Shown piece by piece: positions 29,598 to 39,601 of a stretch of DNA of 64,000 nucleotides. The notes under the pieces are model-generated. The model searched no databases. It was not told the DNA's origin and saw nothing but the letters and a program-made list of their open reading frames with translations. The stretch is from Streptomyces sp. WAC08241 (GTDB lineage: Bacteria; Actinomycetota; Actinomycetes; Streptomycetales; Streptomycetaceae), in the NCBI GenBank assembly GCA_007858575.1, contig CP042279.1, forward strand, positions 6,479,001 through 6,543,000. Reading direction: 5' to 3'. A program made the translations under genes and the position numbers. Position 1 is the first letter of the stretch. Every line of letters begins with the position of its first letter.

Positions 29598-30005
29598 ATG
29601 TCTTTCGACGAGGAGTGGCGCCAACTCCGCAACGAGGCGGCGACGCGGCTCAACGGCGCGCCCGCCGGTCCCGGCGGTGGTGCCGACGACTACAAGGTGG
29701 TGTCCGCCGAGCTCAAGGCGGTCGGCAACGAGGCCCAGGAGCTCTTCCACTGGTTCGAGCGGGACGCCTTCCACGCGGGCGCCCAGACCGACACGGCGGC
29801 CAAGGGCCTCGACGGCGACGGGTTCCTGACCGGATCCGCGATGTGGACCATGTGGGACACCTGGCGCGAACAGGCCGAGACGCTCCTCAGCGCCTGCGCG
29901 CACATCCACAACCACCTGGAGTACACGGCCGCCAGCCACGCCGGCACCGAGGAGCAGTTGGTCACCAACTTCTCCATAGCCATGATCGACAAGCACTTCA
30001 CATGA
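29598..30005 (+). CDS. Small helical protein, AG1-like
   Basis: Intact frame of about 135 residues: MSFDEEWRQLRNEAATRLNG, a Gly-rich spacer, YKVVSAELKAVGNEAQELFH, FLTGSAMWTMWDTWREQAET and an end SIAMIDKHFT. All alpha-helical by composition, with a WxxxW-like helix pair. From memory this matches proteins annotated AG1 in Streptomyces, which resemble WXG100/ESX-type secretion partners in layout. ATG at 29586 (adding MGKQ) is also possible; GGGGAAG lies before 29598. It is followed after 10 bp by the large gene. Confidence 0.7.
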   Translation: MSFDEEWRQLRNEAATRLNGAPAGPGGGADDYKVVSAELKAVGNEAQELFHWFERDAFHAGAQTDTAAKGLDGDGFLTGSAMWTMWDTWREQAETLLSACAHIHNHLEYTAASHAGTEEQLVTNFSIAMIDKHFT

Positions 30006-30015
30006 GCCGGAAGCG

Positions 30016-32366
30016 GTGACGGCGACGTACGCGACGGCTGACGAGGAAAAGATGCTGAAGTTCGACCAGGTCCTCCACGCCCGGCTCGGCGGTCTCAAGG
30101 AGGCCGTCACGGTCTGGACGGAGACGGTGTCCAAGCTGGAGAAGACCAAGGAGAAGGCCGAGAACGGCCTCAGGAGCAAGGCCGACAAGGCCGACTGGAA
30201 GGGCGAGAACGCCGGGGTGACCCAGGCGTTCGTCCGGAAGACCGCCAAGGAGTTCGGTGACGCCCTGACCGAGGCCACCAGCATCCGCAACATCCTCAGG
30301 GACGCGGAGAGCGAGTTCAAGGCGGCGAAGAGCGCGCTGGAGAAGCTGGTCGAACAGGCGCCGGGCAAGGGCATCCGCATCGACCCGGACGGCACCGTCA
30401 GCTACCTGGTCCACCCCGACCGGCGCTCCAAGGACTACGACGGGCCCGAGCCCGAGCAGGCCGACTTCGAGGCGATGCGCTCGTCGATCAAGGCCGCCGT
30501 CGACCGGGCGAACGAGGCCGACGACATCGCCTCCCGCGCCCTGCGCGCCCTCGTCGGCAAGGACAAGAACAACTTCTCCGGCACGAAGTACGACTCCCTC
30601 GCCGCCGCCTCCAAGGCGCAGGACGCCGAGGACGCGCACACCGCCTACGAGCTGTACAAGAAGGGCGACGACGCCACCCCGCAGGAGATCGACCGGCTCA
30701 ACGCCCTGTTCGAGGACAACAAGAAGGACCCGTACTTCGCCGAGCGCTTCGCCCTGGAGGTCGGGCCGAAGGGCAGCATGGAGTACTGGGCCGACATGGG
30801 CGACCCGAGCGACGGCTCCCGGCTCGGCGTCGACCACCGCGACAGCTGAAGGGACTCCAGCAGAACTGGAGTCTGACGCTCGCCACCGCGACCCATTCCC
30901 ACAGCCCCGAGATGGAGCAGTGGAAGGCCGACGTCATCAAGGCCGGCAGCGAGCCCGTCCAGACGCGCGGCACCAGCCCGTACGGCTTCCAGGTCATGAG
31001 CAACCTGATGCGGGTCGGCGACTACGACGACACGTTCCTGCGCGACTACGGCAACGGCCTCGTCGCCACCGAGCGCCGGATGACCCACGACGGCCGGCTG
31101 CCCGCCGACCGGGCCTGGCTCCAGACGACCGGCATGCCGAGCCACCTGAACTGGCAGGGCGGCGACCTCGGCAAGGACCCCATGATCGGCTTCATGGAGG
31201 CGCTCGGCCACAACCCCAAGGCGTCGACGGACTTCTTCAACCACGACATCGACCTCACGCCCGGGGACGGCAAGGACGACAAGAAGCTCGACCCCTTCGA
31301 CTACTTCTCCAAGGACCGCAAGTGGCCCGAGGAGCTGGACGACAAGGGCCACCTGACGAGGGAACCGGGCTACGACGCGCTCGGCCACGCCCTGGAGGCC
31401 GCGACCACCGGGCACCCGTACGACGCCGAGACCGAAGGCCTCGAGGACGTGCGGACCAAGGAGAACGCGGAGGTCATGCAGAAGGTCGTCGAGCGGTACG
31501 GCAGCGACCCCAAGTACATGCACGAGCAGCCGGGCATCGACGACAGCCTCGGCAAGATGGGCGCCGCCTACATCGACGAGCTGAACCGCTCCCTGGAGAC
31601 GGACAGCGACACGACCATGGAGGAGAAGAAGAACTCCCCTTCGGCTCCAACGACGCCAAAGGCGGGTCCCGGTTCGGCGACGAGTTCGACACCGGCCTCC
31701 TCTGGAACCGCGGCGACGCCGTCAACTTCATGGGCATCGTGTCGCAGAGCGAGACCGGCCACTCCACCCTCTCCGCCGCCGAGATGATCTACACCACGAG
31801 CGTCCTCGACGAGGTCGGCCCCAAGCCCGGATCGAGCTTCGACGAGCGGGACCTCACCGACGCACGGACCACCCTGCGCATCGGGTCGGAGGCGCAGGGA
31901 ATCATGGACGAGTCCCGCATGGCGCAGATCGACAAGGACTACGAGAAGGACTCCGAGGAGCACAAGAAGGCCGTCGGCAAGACGACCGAGTGGGTCAAGT
32001 TCGGCGTGGGCGCGCCGCCGCGGGCGGGTCGTCGCCCTGACCGGCGGCGCCGGCGGCGTCCTCGTCCCGCTGGCCGCCGAGACGGTGGGCGGGGCCGTCG
32101 TGACCTTCATCGGCATGGAGGCGGACGACATGGCCGAGAAGTACGAGAAGGACGAGATGCTCAAGAAGAAGTCGGACGACCTCTCGGACGAGGCGCTCGC
32201 CATGGGCAAGGAGAACTCGCTGCGGCCCGGCATCGCCTACGCGAACGCCCCCGGCTGGAGCGAGAAGGACCGCAACTACCTGGACGAGACGCTGGTCGAC
32301 TACGTCCGGGACGCGCGTCTGCACGCCCGGGACAACTCCCTTCCCGACCCCTACGAGAAGAAGTGA
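30016..32366 (+). CDS. Large helical protein, AG2-like
   Basis: About 785 residues. The N-terminal 170 or so are coiled-coil-like and charged (EKMLKFDQVLHARLGGLKEA, SKLEKTKEKAENGLRSKADK), resembling the heptad N-termini of ESX/WXG-linked polymorphic proteins. The middle region (GDYDDTFLRDYGNGLVATER, LNWQGGDLGKDPMIGFMEAL, NRGDAVNFMGIVSQSETGHS) is conserved-looking but without a fold I can name. A short hydrophobic stretch (VVALTGGAGGVLVPLAAETV, near residue 670) could span a membrane. It ends GWSEKDRNYLDETLVDYVRD...DPYEKK. Frame breaks near 30844, 31637 and twice in 32010-32035. I see no toxin active site. Confidence 0.72.
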
Positions 32367-32371
32367 CCGGC

Positions 32372-33029
32372 ATGCGGTTCGGACGGACGAGGACCACCGG
32401 CGCGGCCGCCGTCGCCGCGCGCTCGCCCTCCTCACGGGCTGCTCCGGCGGCGACGGCGGCGACGGCGGCGCGGCGCCGCAGGGGCTCCCGGCGGCCGAGG
32501 CCTGCGGGGCTTCGCCCGGGACGCCCCGTCGCGGCCGCGCTCGAAGCGGCCGTGGGCGGCGGACGGTTCGAGGACGACCTCTCGAAGCCGGACGAGGCCC
32601 TCGCCGGGTTGCGCGACGCCGCCGCCGCCCCGTGGGCCGACACCTACCAGCCGCGGCCGGTGCGGTACTGCGGCCTCCAGCCCGCCGGGGCGGGGCCGAG
32701 GGCGTCGCGATCGAGGTGGCCGCCGTGGGCAAGGGCCCGTACCTGGGCCCGGAGCTCGCCCCGTCGGTCACCTCCTACCGCTCGGGCATCGAGGCCTTCT
32801 CCTCCTCCGGCCTCGCCAAGCTGTACTTCTCCTGCCGCCTCCCGGCGCTCGCCCACGCGATCGTCGTCGGGACCTCCGTCCGGGGTCCGGCGGGCGTCCC
32901 GGACGCCGACCCGGAACAGCCGACGCGCCTGATCACCCTCGCCAACGCGGCCGCCCGGCACGTCTCGGCGGAACTGGGCTGCGCGGGCGACGGGCTCGTG
33001 AAGGGGTACCGGCGGAGACGAAGGGCTGA
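32372..33029 (+). CDS. Small lipoprotein of the AG1/AG2 set
   Basis: Corrected start MRFGRTRTTGAAAVAALALL with lipobox LLTGCSGG, so exported and lipid-anchored. The mature part (about 195 residues) contains Cys residues in EACGG, VRYCGLQP, LYFSCRLP and ELGCAGDG, four in all that could form two disulfides. It starts 5 bp after the AG2-like stop and so belongs to the same transcript. Breaks fall near 32425, 32500, 32690 and 33005. No named family. It could be a partner or protective factor of the large protein, but only position supports that. Confidence 0.65.
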
Positions 33030-33043
33030 GCCGGGGAGCGCGC

Positions 33044-33097
33044 CCCGGCCCCTTCGCGGGGCCGCAACGAATCGCCCGGCCCCGCGAAGGGGCCGGG
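33044..33097. terminator. Strong terminator between the lipoprotein and tRNA-Cys
   Basis: 20-bp perfect arms (33044-33063 and 33078-33097) around a 14-base loop; it lies between convergent transcripts and can serve both. Confidence 0.85.
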
Positions 33098-33104
33098 CGA
33101 CCGG

Positions 33105-33179
33105 TGGAGACCGTGGCGGGAATCGAACCCGCGTAACTCGCTTTGCAGGCGAGTCCCTGAACCACTCGGGCACACGGTC
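33105..33179 (-). tRNA. tRNA-Cys (GCA)
   Basis: On the reverse strand the acceptor GACCGTG pairs with CACGGTC. The anticodon arm CTCGC-CTGCAAA-GCGAG gives GCA, and the T arm is GCGGG-TTCGATT-CCCGC. CCA is encoded. 75 nt. Confidence 0.96.
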
Positions 33180-33363
33180 GTGTCGTGTGGTGCGACGAGT
33201 ACGACCGTAGGGGCGGGTCGAGGAGGGCTCAAGGGTTCGCGGGGCCGTGCCACGCGACTGCCACACGCCCGCAACACTCCGTTCGCGGACGTAGGTCCGA
33301 GGGCCGAGCGATCACCGGACTTCCGACAGGGGTCAATCAGGTCTACACCTCTTACTCTGGGGG

Positions 33364-34851
33364 ATGAGCGCCTCGAACCCCGAGACGCCGGCACCGACGC
33401 CGCCGTCACCCCGAGCCCCGGAACCGAACCCCCGCCGGCCGGCCCGCCGACCGGGGGTCCGTCCTCGACCCGGCCCACCGGGCGCTCAGCATCGGCATCG
33501 TCTCCGTCGTCCTGCTCATCGCCTTCGAGGCGACCGCCGTCGGCACGGCCATGCCCGTCGCCGCCCGCGAGCTGAACGGCGTCTCCGTCTACGCCTTCGC
33601 CTTCTCCGCGTACTTCACCACCAGCCTCTTCGGCATGGTCCTGGCCGGACAGTGGTCCGACCGCAAGGGGCCGCTCGCGCCGCTCGCCACCGGCATATCC
33701 GCCTTCGCGGCCGGACTGCTCCTCTCCGGGACCGCCGGCGCCATGTGGATGTTCGTCCTCGGCCGGGCCGTGCAGGGGCTCGGCGGCGGCCTCGTCATCG
33801 TCGCCCTGTACGTGGTCGTCAGCCGCGCCTACGACGAGCACCTCAGGCCCGCGATCATGGCGGCCTTCGCCGCGAGCTGGGTCGTCCCTCCGTCGTCGGG
33901 CCGCTCGCCTCCGGCACCATCACCGAGCACCTCGGCTGGCGCTGGGTCTTCGTCGGGATCCCGGTCCTCGTCGTCCTGCCGCTCGCCCTCGCCCTCCCCG
34001 CGATCCGCCGCACCGCCTCGGGGCCCGCCGACCCGGAGGCGCCCGCCGCCCCTGGGACCGGCGCCGGATCCGGCTGGCGCTCGGCATCTCCGCGGGCGCC
34101 GGGCTCCTCCAGTACGCCGGGCAGGAACTGCGCTGGCTCTCCCTGCTGCCCGCGCCGCGGGCGCCGCGCTCCTCGTGCCCGCCGTGCGGCTGCTGCCGCG
34201 CGGCACCTACCGGGCCGCCCGCGGCCTGCCCTCCGTCGTCCTGCTGCGCGGGATCGCCGCCGGGTCCTTCATCGCCGCCGAGTCCTTCGTGCCCCTGATG
34301 CTGGTCACCCAGCGGGGCCTGAGCCCCACCCTCGCCGGGCTCTCCCTGGCCGTCGGCGGCCTCACCTGGGCGCTCGGCTCCTGGATCCAGTCCCGGCCGT
34401 GGACGGAGCCGTACCGGGAGCGGCTCGTCGTCCTCGGGATGGTCCTGGTCGCCCTCGCGATCGCGGCGGCCCCGAGCGTCCTGATCACCGCCGTGCCCGC
34501 CTGGACCGTCGCGGTGGCCTGGGCCTTCGGCTGCCTCGGCATGGGCGCGGTGATCTCCTCCACAAGCGTGCTCCTCCTGAAGCTCTCCGCCCCGGAGGAG
34601 GCGGGCACCAACTCGGCCGCCCTCCAGATCTCCGACGGCCTCTCCAACGTCCTCCTCCTCCGCGCGGCCGGCGGCGCGGCCTTCGCGGCCCTCGGCGGCG
34701 GCGCGGTGGGCCACGCGGTCACCTCCCACACCGCCGCCACCGGCTCCCACCCGGCCGCCTTCGCCGCGGTCTTCCTGCCGATGGCGGGGGTGGCGGCGGC
34801 GGGGCGTGGGTCGCGACGCGGTTGCACGGGGAGCCGGTGGCCCGGAGCTGA
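33364..34851 (+). CDS. MFS transporter
   Basis: A Pro-rich N-terminal tail (MSASNPETPAPTPPSPRAPE) precedes helix 1, RALSIGIVSVVLLIAFEATA. Motif A-like LAGQWSDRKGPLAPLATG lies between helices 2 and 3, and GLGGGLVIVALYVVVSRAYD in helix 4-5. About 490 residues with 12 to 14 hydrophobic segments, ending VATRLHGEPVARS. Breaks fall near 33460, 33888, 34055, 34150 and 34803. Substrate unknown; the family is multidrug-like. Confidence 0.82.
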   Translation: MSASNPETPAPTPPSPRAPEPNPRRPARRPGVRPRPGPPGAQHRHRLRRPAHRLRGDRRRHGHARRRPRAERRLRLRLRLLRVLHHQPLRHGPGRTVVRPQGAARAARHRHIRLRGRTAPLRDRRRHVDVRPRPGRAGARRRPRHRRPVRGRQPRLRRAPQARDHGGLRRELGRPSVVGPLASGTITEHLGWRWVFVGIPVLVVLPLALALPAIRRTASGPADPEAPAAPGTGAGSGWRSASPRAPGSSSTPGRNCAGSPCCPRRGRRAPRARRAAAAARHLPGRPRPALRRPAARDRRRVLHRRRVLRAPDAGHPAGPEPHPRRALPGRRRPHLGARLLDPVPAVDGAVPGAARRPRDGPGRPRDRGGPERPDHRRARLDRRGGLGLRLPRHGRGDLLHKRAPPEALRPGGGGHQLGRPPDLRRPLQRPPPPRGRRRGLRGPRRRRGGPRGHLPHRRHRLPPGRLRRGLPADGGGGGGGAWVATRLHGEPVARS

Positions 34852-34893
34852 ATCCGCTGGCGGCGGGCCGGCGCCGATCGGTACCGTCGCGCC

Positions 34894-35046
34894 ATGACCA
34901 CGAACCCGCGTCCCCGCGACGACCGGCCCGGGGCCCCCGCCCGGCAGGACACGGACACGCCCGCCCGGGAGCGGGAGGCGGCCGTGCGGCGGACCGCCGA
35001 GGAGCAGGCCGCCACGTGGCACGAGCTGCTGGAGCGACTCAAGTGA
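34894..35046 (+). CDS. Short putative antitoxin of a Doc-type toxin
   Basis: 50 residues, intact: MTTNPRPRDDRPGAPARQDT followed by a helix AAVRRTAEEQAATWHELLER ending in LK. The layout is a charged, probably disordered N-terminus and a C-terminal helix. Its stop overlaps the GTG of the Fic/Doc gene (GTGA), the normal antitoxin-first order. It is shorter than classical Phd and I see no Phd DNA-binding fold, so the antitoxin call rests mainly on position and size. Confidence 0.6.
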   Translation: MTTNPRPRDDRPGAPARQDTDTPAREREAAVRRTAEEQAATWHELLERLK

Positions 35047-35435
35047 GCCGCGTCCACCTCTCCACCGAGGAGGTCCTGATCGTCGCCGAGTACGCCGTGG
35101 ACGACCAGCCGTTCGTCGTCCGCGACCCCGGACTGCTCGACTCGGCCGTCCACCGGCCCTCGGCCACGGTCTTCGGCGAGGAGGCGTACCCGGACCTCCT
35201 GGACAAGGCCGCCGCGCTCCTCCAGTCCCTCGCGGTCAACCACCCCGCCGTCGACGGGAACAAGCGCACCGCCTGGCTCTCCTGCATGACCTTCCTCGCC
35301 CTGAACGGCATCCGGCTCCGCCCCGACATCGACGCCGCGGAACGCCTGGTCATCGCCGTGGCCACCGGCGAGACCGACGAGATCGGGGCCATCGCGGACG
35401 GCCTCCGGGCGCTGGTCGACCCCGACGTGAGGTGA
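35043..35435 (+). CDS. doc: Fic/Doc-family toxin
   Basis: 130-residue intact protein. The Fic motif reads NHPAVDGNKRTAWLSCMTFL, matching HxFx(D/E)GNKR with Ala at the Phe position, which is typical of Doc. Upstream EEAYPDLLDKAAALLQSLAV and downstream NGIRLRPDIDAAERLVIAVA are Doc helices. Doc enzymes phosphorylate elongation factor Tu and halt translation. A death-on-curing pair on a chromosome may be a stabilising or phage-response module; no mobile element is visible around it. Confidence 0.85.
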   Translation: MSRVHLSTEEVLIVAEYAVDDQPFVVRDPGLLDSAVHRPSATVFGEEAYPDLLDKAAALLQSLAVNHPAVDGNKRTAWLSCMTFLALNGIRLRPDIDAAERLVIAVATGETDEIGAIADGLRALVDPDVR

Positions 35436-35537
35436 ATCGCACCCGGGTGGGAGACCCCCGCCGGGTACGAGCCCCGGGCCCGGTCGCCGGTAAGGTGGCC
35501 CGGTTGTCATATCTGGACGAGCGTCGAACCGGAGATC

Positions 35538-37324
35538 GTGACTACCACCGCCACCTCCTCACACCACCTCTCCCGCCTTCCCCGGCCGCGCCCCTGGGGC
35601 ACCGCCGGCAAGCTGCGCGCCTGGCAGCAGGGCGCGATGGAGAAGTACATCCAGGAGCAGCCCCGCGACTTCCTCGCGGTCGCCACCCCCGGAGCCGGCA
35701 AGACCACCTTCGCGCTGACCCTCGCCTCGTGGCTGCTGCACCACCACGTCGTGCAGCAGGTCACCGTGATCGCGCCCACCGAGCACCTCAAGAAGCAGTG
35801 GGCCGCGGCCGCCGCGCGCATAGGGATCAAGCTGGACCCGGACTACAGCGCCGGGCCGCTCAGCAAGGAGTACGACGGCGTCGCCCTCACCTACGCGGGT
35901 GTCGGCGTCCGCCCCATGCTCCACCGCAACCGCTGCGAGCAGCGCAAGACCCTCGTCATCCTGGACGAGATCCACCACGCCGGAGACTCCAAGTCCTGGG
36001 GCGAGGCCTGCCTGGAGGCCTTCGAGCCGGCCACCCGCCGCCTCGCGCTCACCGGCACCCCTTCCGCTCCGACACCAACCCCATCCCCTTCGTCACGTAC
36101 GAGGAGGGCAACGACGGCATCCGCCGCTCCTCCGCGGACTACACCTACGGCTACGGCAACGCCCTCGGCGACGGGGTCGTCCGGCCGGTCATCTTCCTCT
36201 CCTACAGCGGCAACATGCGCTGGCGCACCAAGGCCGGCGACGAGATCGCCGCCCGCCTCGGCGAGCCGATGACCAAGGACGCGATCTCGCAGGCCTGGCG
36301 CACCGCCCTCGACCCGCGCGGCGACTGGATGCCGAACGTGCTGCGCGCCGCCGACCAGCGCCTCATGGAGGTCCGCAAGTCCATCCCGGACGCCGGCGGC
36401 CTCGTCATCGCCTCCGACCAGGAGTCGGCCCGCGCGTACGCCAAGCTGATCCGCGAGATCACCGGCACCCGGCCCACCCTCGTCCTCTCCGACGACACGG
36501 GCGCCTCGAACCGCATCGACGAGTTCAGCGAGAGCGACGACCGCTGGATGGTCGCCGTCCGCATGGTGTCCGAGGGCGTCGACGTCCCCGCCTCGCGGTC
36601 GGGGTGTACGCCACGACGATCTCGACCCCGCTCTTCTTCGCCCAGGCCGTCGGCCGCTTCGTGCGCTCCCGCAGGCGCGGCGAGACCGCGTCCGTGTTCC
36701 TGCCCACGATCCCCAGCCTCCTCGGCTTCGCCAACGAGATGGAGGTCGAGCGCGACCACACGCTCGACCGGCCGAAGAAGGCGGGCGAGGACGAGGACCC
36801 GTACGCCGAGTCCGAGAAGGAGATGGCGGAGGCCGAGAAGCAGCAGGACGAGGACACCGGGGAGCAGGACATGCTGCCCTTCGAGGCCCTGGAGTCCGAC
36901 GCCGTCTTCGACCGCGTCCTCTACAACAGCGCCGAGTTCGGCATGCAGGCCCATCCCGGCAGCGAGGAGGAGCAGGACTACCTCGGCATCCCCGGCCTCC
37001 TCGAACCCGACCAGGTCCAGCTCCTCCTCCAGAAGCGCCAGGCCCGGCAGATCGCGCACAGCCGCAAGAAGCCGGACACCGAGGCGGACCTCCTGGAGCT
37101 GCCGCGAGCGGCGGCCCGTCGTCTCCCACAAGGAGCTGCTCGAACTGCGCAAGCAGCTCAACACGATGGTCGGCGCGTACGTGCACCAGAGCGGCAAGCC
37201 GCACGGCGTCGTCCACACCGAGCTGCGCCGGGTCTGCGGCGGCCCGCCGAGCGCGGAGGCCACTGCCGGGCAGATCCGCGAGCGGATCAAGAAGGTCCAG
37301 GAGTGGGCCACCCGCATGCGCTGA
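35538..37324 (+). CDS. DEAD/DEAH-box superfamily 2 helicase
   Basis: About 597 residues from GTG after GGAG. Motif I AVATPGAGKTTFALTLA, Ia VIAPTEHLKKQWA, II VILDEIHHAGD, III LALTGTPF, and in the second domain VSEGVDVPRLAVGVYAT and QAVGRFVRSRR (motif VI). A long acidic insert, KKAGEDEDPYAESEKEMAEA, follows motif VI, and a C-terminal helical region (HKELLELRKQLNTMVGAYVH) ends the protein. Breaks near 36061, 36598 and 37107. XPB/UvsW-like in arrangement; role in DNA repair or RNA metabolism is not decided by sequence. It is also found in Streptomyces lacking the Doc pair, as far as I recall, so they are not necessarily linked. Confidence 0.87.
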
Positions 37325-37343
37325 CCTCTCCGCCGAGGTGGAC

Positions 37344-37379
37344 CCGAGGCCCGTACGCACTGCCGCGTACGGGCCTCGG
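37344..37379 (+). terminator. Helicase gene terminator
   Basis: A 15-bp perfect stem (ccgaggcccgtacgc / gcgtacgggcctcgg) with loop actgcc, 19 bp after the stop. Confidence 0.85.
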
Positions 37380-37739
37380 CCGTCCCGTCGTGAAGCGGGA
37401 CCGGAACCGGTGCCGGCCCCCACGGCCGGCCTCCGGAACCACCTCCACGCCACGAGCACGACATAGGCGTTCTTGTCGTCCGAAGTCCTCCCTCCGGCCG
37501 ACGAAGGTCCCGAACGTCTCCATCCGGTCGCCGGCGCCCGGATTCTGGACGAGGTCTTCCGCTGAGCGGAGCGGGTCGCTACTGTCCCGGCTCAAAAGCA
37601 TTCGCCCCGTGGCAACGCCGCCGCGGAGCGCAGCCGGTGTACCCCTTCTGCCGGCGGCCTCTGACGTGCGTCGCCGCGGGACCGGCGAGGCAACCCCGTG
37701 AGAGTCCCGCCTCCATCTCACTCCGAAGGAGAGGGCGTC
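37380..37739. other. Intergenic region, possible small reverse-strand gene
   Basis: Nothing convincing on the plus strand. On the minus strand an ATG at 37601 opens MLLSRDSSDPLRSAEDLVQN, PGAGDRMETFGTFVGRREDF; with one frame change it continues DDKNAYVVLVAWRWF. Third-position G/C looks coding for about 60 codons, but no family is recognised and no clear stop can be placed. GAAGGAGAG at 37724-37732 is the ribosome-binding site of the IclR gene. Confidence 0.3.
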
Positions 37740-38380
37740 GTGACCGCGGAGACCTCCCAGACGCTCGACCGGGGACTCAGAGTCCTCAAACTGCTCGCCG
37801 ACACCGACCACGGCCTGACGGTCACCGAGTTGTCCAACAAACTCGGCGTCAACCGGACCGTGGTCTACCGCCTCCTGGCCACGCTCGAACAGCACGCCCT
37901 GGTCCGCCGCGACCTCGGCGGCCGGGCCCGCGTCGGCCTCGGCGTGCTGCGGCTCGGCCGCCAGGTCCACCCCTGGTGCGCGAGGCGGCGCTGCCCGCGC
38001 TGCGCTCGCTCGCCGAGGACATAGGGGCGACGGCCCACCTCACCCTGGTCGACGGGGCGGAGGCGCTCGCGGTCGCGGTCGTCGAACCGACCTGGACCGA
38101 CTACCACGTCGCCTACCGGGCCGGCTTCCGCCACCCGCTGGACCGGGGCGCGGCCGGCCGCGCGATCCTCGCCGCCCGCCAGGGCGGCCTGACCGAGCCC
38201 GGCTACACCCTCACCCACGGCGAACTGGAGGCCGGCGCGAGCGGCGCCGCCGCCCCGCTGGTCGGCGTGACGGGCGTCGAGGGCAGCGTCGGCGTCGTCA
38301 TGCTCGCCGACGCGGTCCCCGAGCGCGTCGGCCCGAGGGTGGTGGACGCGGCCCGGGAGGTCGCCGACGCGTTGCGCTAG
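37740..38380 (+). CDS. IclR-family transcriptional regulator
   Basis: GTG start after GAAGGAGAG: MTAETSQTLDRGLRVLKLLA. The winged HTH occupies residues about 5-65 (HGLTVTELSNKLGVNRTVVY, RLLATLEQHALVRRD). The effector-binding domain follows (EDIGATAHLTLVDGAEALAV, VAYRAGFRHPLDRGAAGRAI). One C is missing near 37970, joining RQVHP to LVREAALPALRSLAE. About 214 residues. The neighbouring genes give no catabolic pathway, so the effector is unknown. Confidence 0.85.
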
Positions 38381-38565
38381 GGCGCGCGGCGGAACGGGAC
38401 GGGAGTACGCGTACGGGGCGGGCCCCGGCCCCGGTGACCGCTCCCCGGCCGGTGGGCCTCGCGCCGGGCCGCCGGACCGGGCCTTGCGCCGGGCCGCCCG
38501 CGCGGGCTGGGGCCCGTGCTGCCTTGCGCGGGCTTCGGTCCGCGTCCGCCCGGTCCTGAGCCGGC

Positions 38566-39527
38566 TCAGGAGATCAACAGCGTCCCCAGCGGGGTGCGTT
38601 CGTGGTGGACCGATCTGCCCGTGCGGGTCGTCGTGAGGAGGCCCGCCGTGCGGAGGGCCTGGGTGTGGGACGAGGCCGTCGCGTTGCTGACGCCGAGGCG
38701 GCGGGCCAGGTCCGTCGTCGTGCGGGGGCCGTCGGACAGCGCGTGCAGGAGGGCGGCGCGGGTCCGGCCGAGGACCCCGCGAGGGCCTCCCCGGGAGGCG
38801 CGCCGTCCGGGGCGGCGAGCGGCAGGCCCCGGCCCGCCGGGGCGGCGAGGACCACCGGGCGGCCCGGCGGGTCCTGGACCAGCGGGCCGCCCCGCCAGTG
38901 GAAGGTGGGCAGCAGGACGAGACCGCGCCCGCCGAGCCGCACCTCACGGCGGACGGCGGTGGCGCCCGGCCACTCCCACACCCCGTCCCGCAGCCGCGAG
39001 CCCGGCACCCGCTCCGCCAGCGCCGCGCCGAGCCCCCGCTCGGCGACGGCCAGCGCGGTGCCGGGTGAACTCCGCCCGGTGCAGGTCCTGGACCAGCGGC
39101 CACACCGGCGCCAGGACCGTCTCGTACGCCGCCCGCTGCGCCCGCTCCAGCACCCGCCAGGCCCCGGCGTCCCCCTCGTGGAGGCCCCGGAGCCACGGCG
39201 GTGCGGCGGCCCTCCCCGCGTACACGCGCTCCAGCTCCGACCGTACGAGCTCCGGCCGGGTCTCCCGGAGCAGGGCGAAGCCCTCTCCCGCGTCTCGCCG
39301 AGGACGTCGAGGAAGGACGGCGGCGACCCGCCCGGCACCAGGTCCGCGAGCGGCCCCGCCGCACCCGGCAGGGCGCGCAGGAGCCTGCCGCGCCAGCGGC
39401 CGAAGAGCAGCTCCTCGTGCGGCGCGCCCAGCATCGTCAGGGCCGCGTGCAGCTCCGCCACCGGGGACGGCCGGGGCGCGAACCGCACCCGGGCGAAGTC
39501 CTCCGCCGTGAAGTGGACGCGCAGCAT
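38566..39527 (-). CDS. Winged-helix transcriptional regulator (ArsR-like C-terminus)
   Basis: Streptomyces-type regulator of about 325 residues. N-terminus MLRVHFTAEDFARVRFAPRP, then AELHAALTMLGAPHEELLFG; middle RPELVRSELERVYAGRAAAP and VLAPVWPLVQDLHRAEF; RGLVLLPTFHWRGGPLVQD. The C-terminal 75 residues are a winged HTH, LARRLGVSNATASSHTQALR, with a wing TAGLLTTTRTGRSVHHERTP. Breaks fall near 38785, 39065 and 39290. HTH at the C-terminus behind a unique sensory half is the family's usual form. Its target is not evident; the divergent hydrolase is the nearest candidate. Confidence 0.78.
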
Positions 39528-39601
39528 CCGTCCCCGCTCCCGCCAGCCTTTCGGGCAGGGCCTGAACCCTCGTCCACGCCCCCGTCCCGCCCAAGGATGC
39601 C

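Noticed and set aside
33364..37324. Phage-defence island comprising MFS, Doc and helicase genes
   Set aside because: The helicase lacks nuclease or defence-specific partners, the MFS gene has no link to defence, and no mobile element is present; only the Doc pair remains suggestive.
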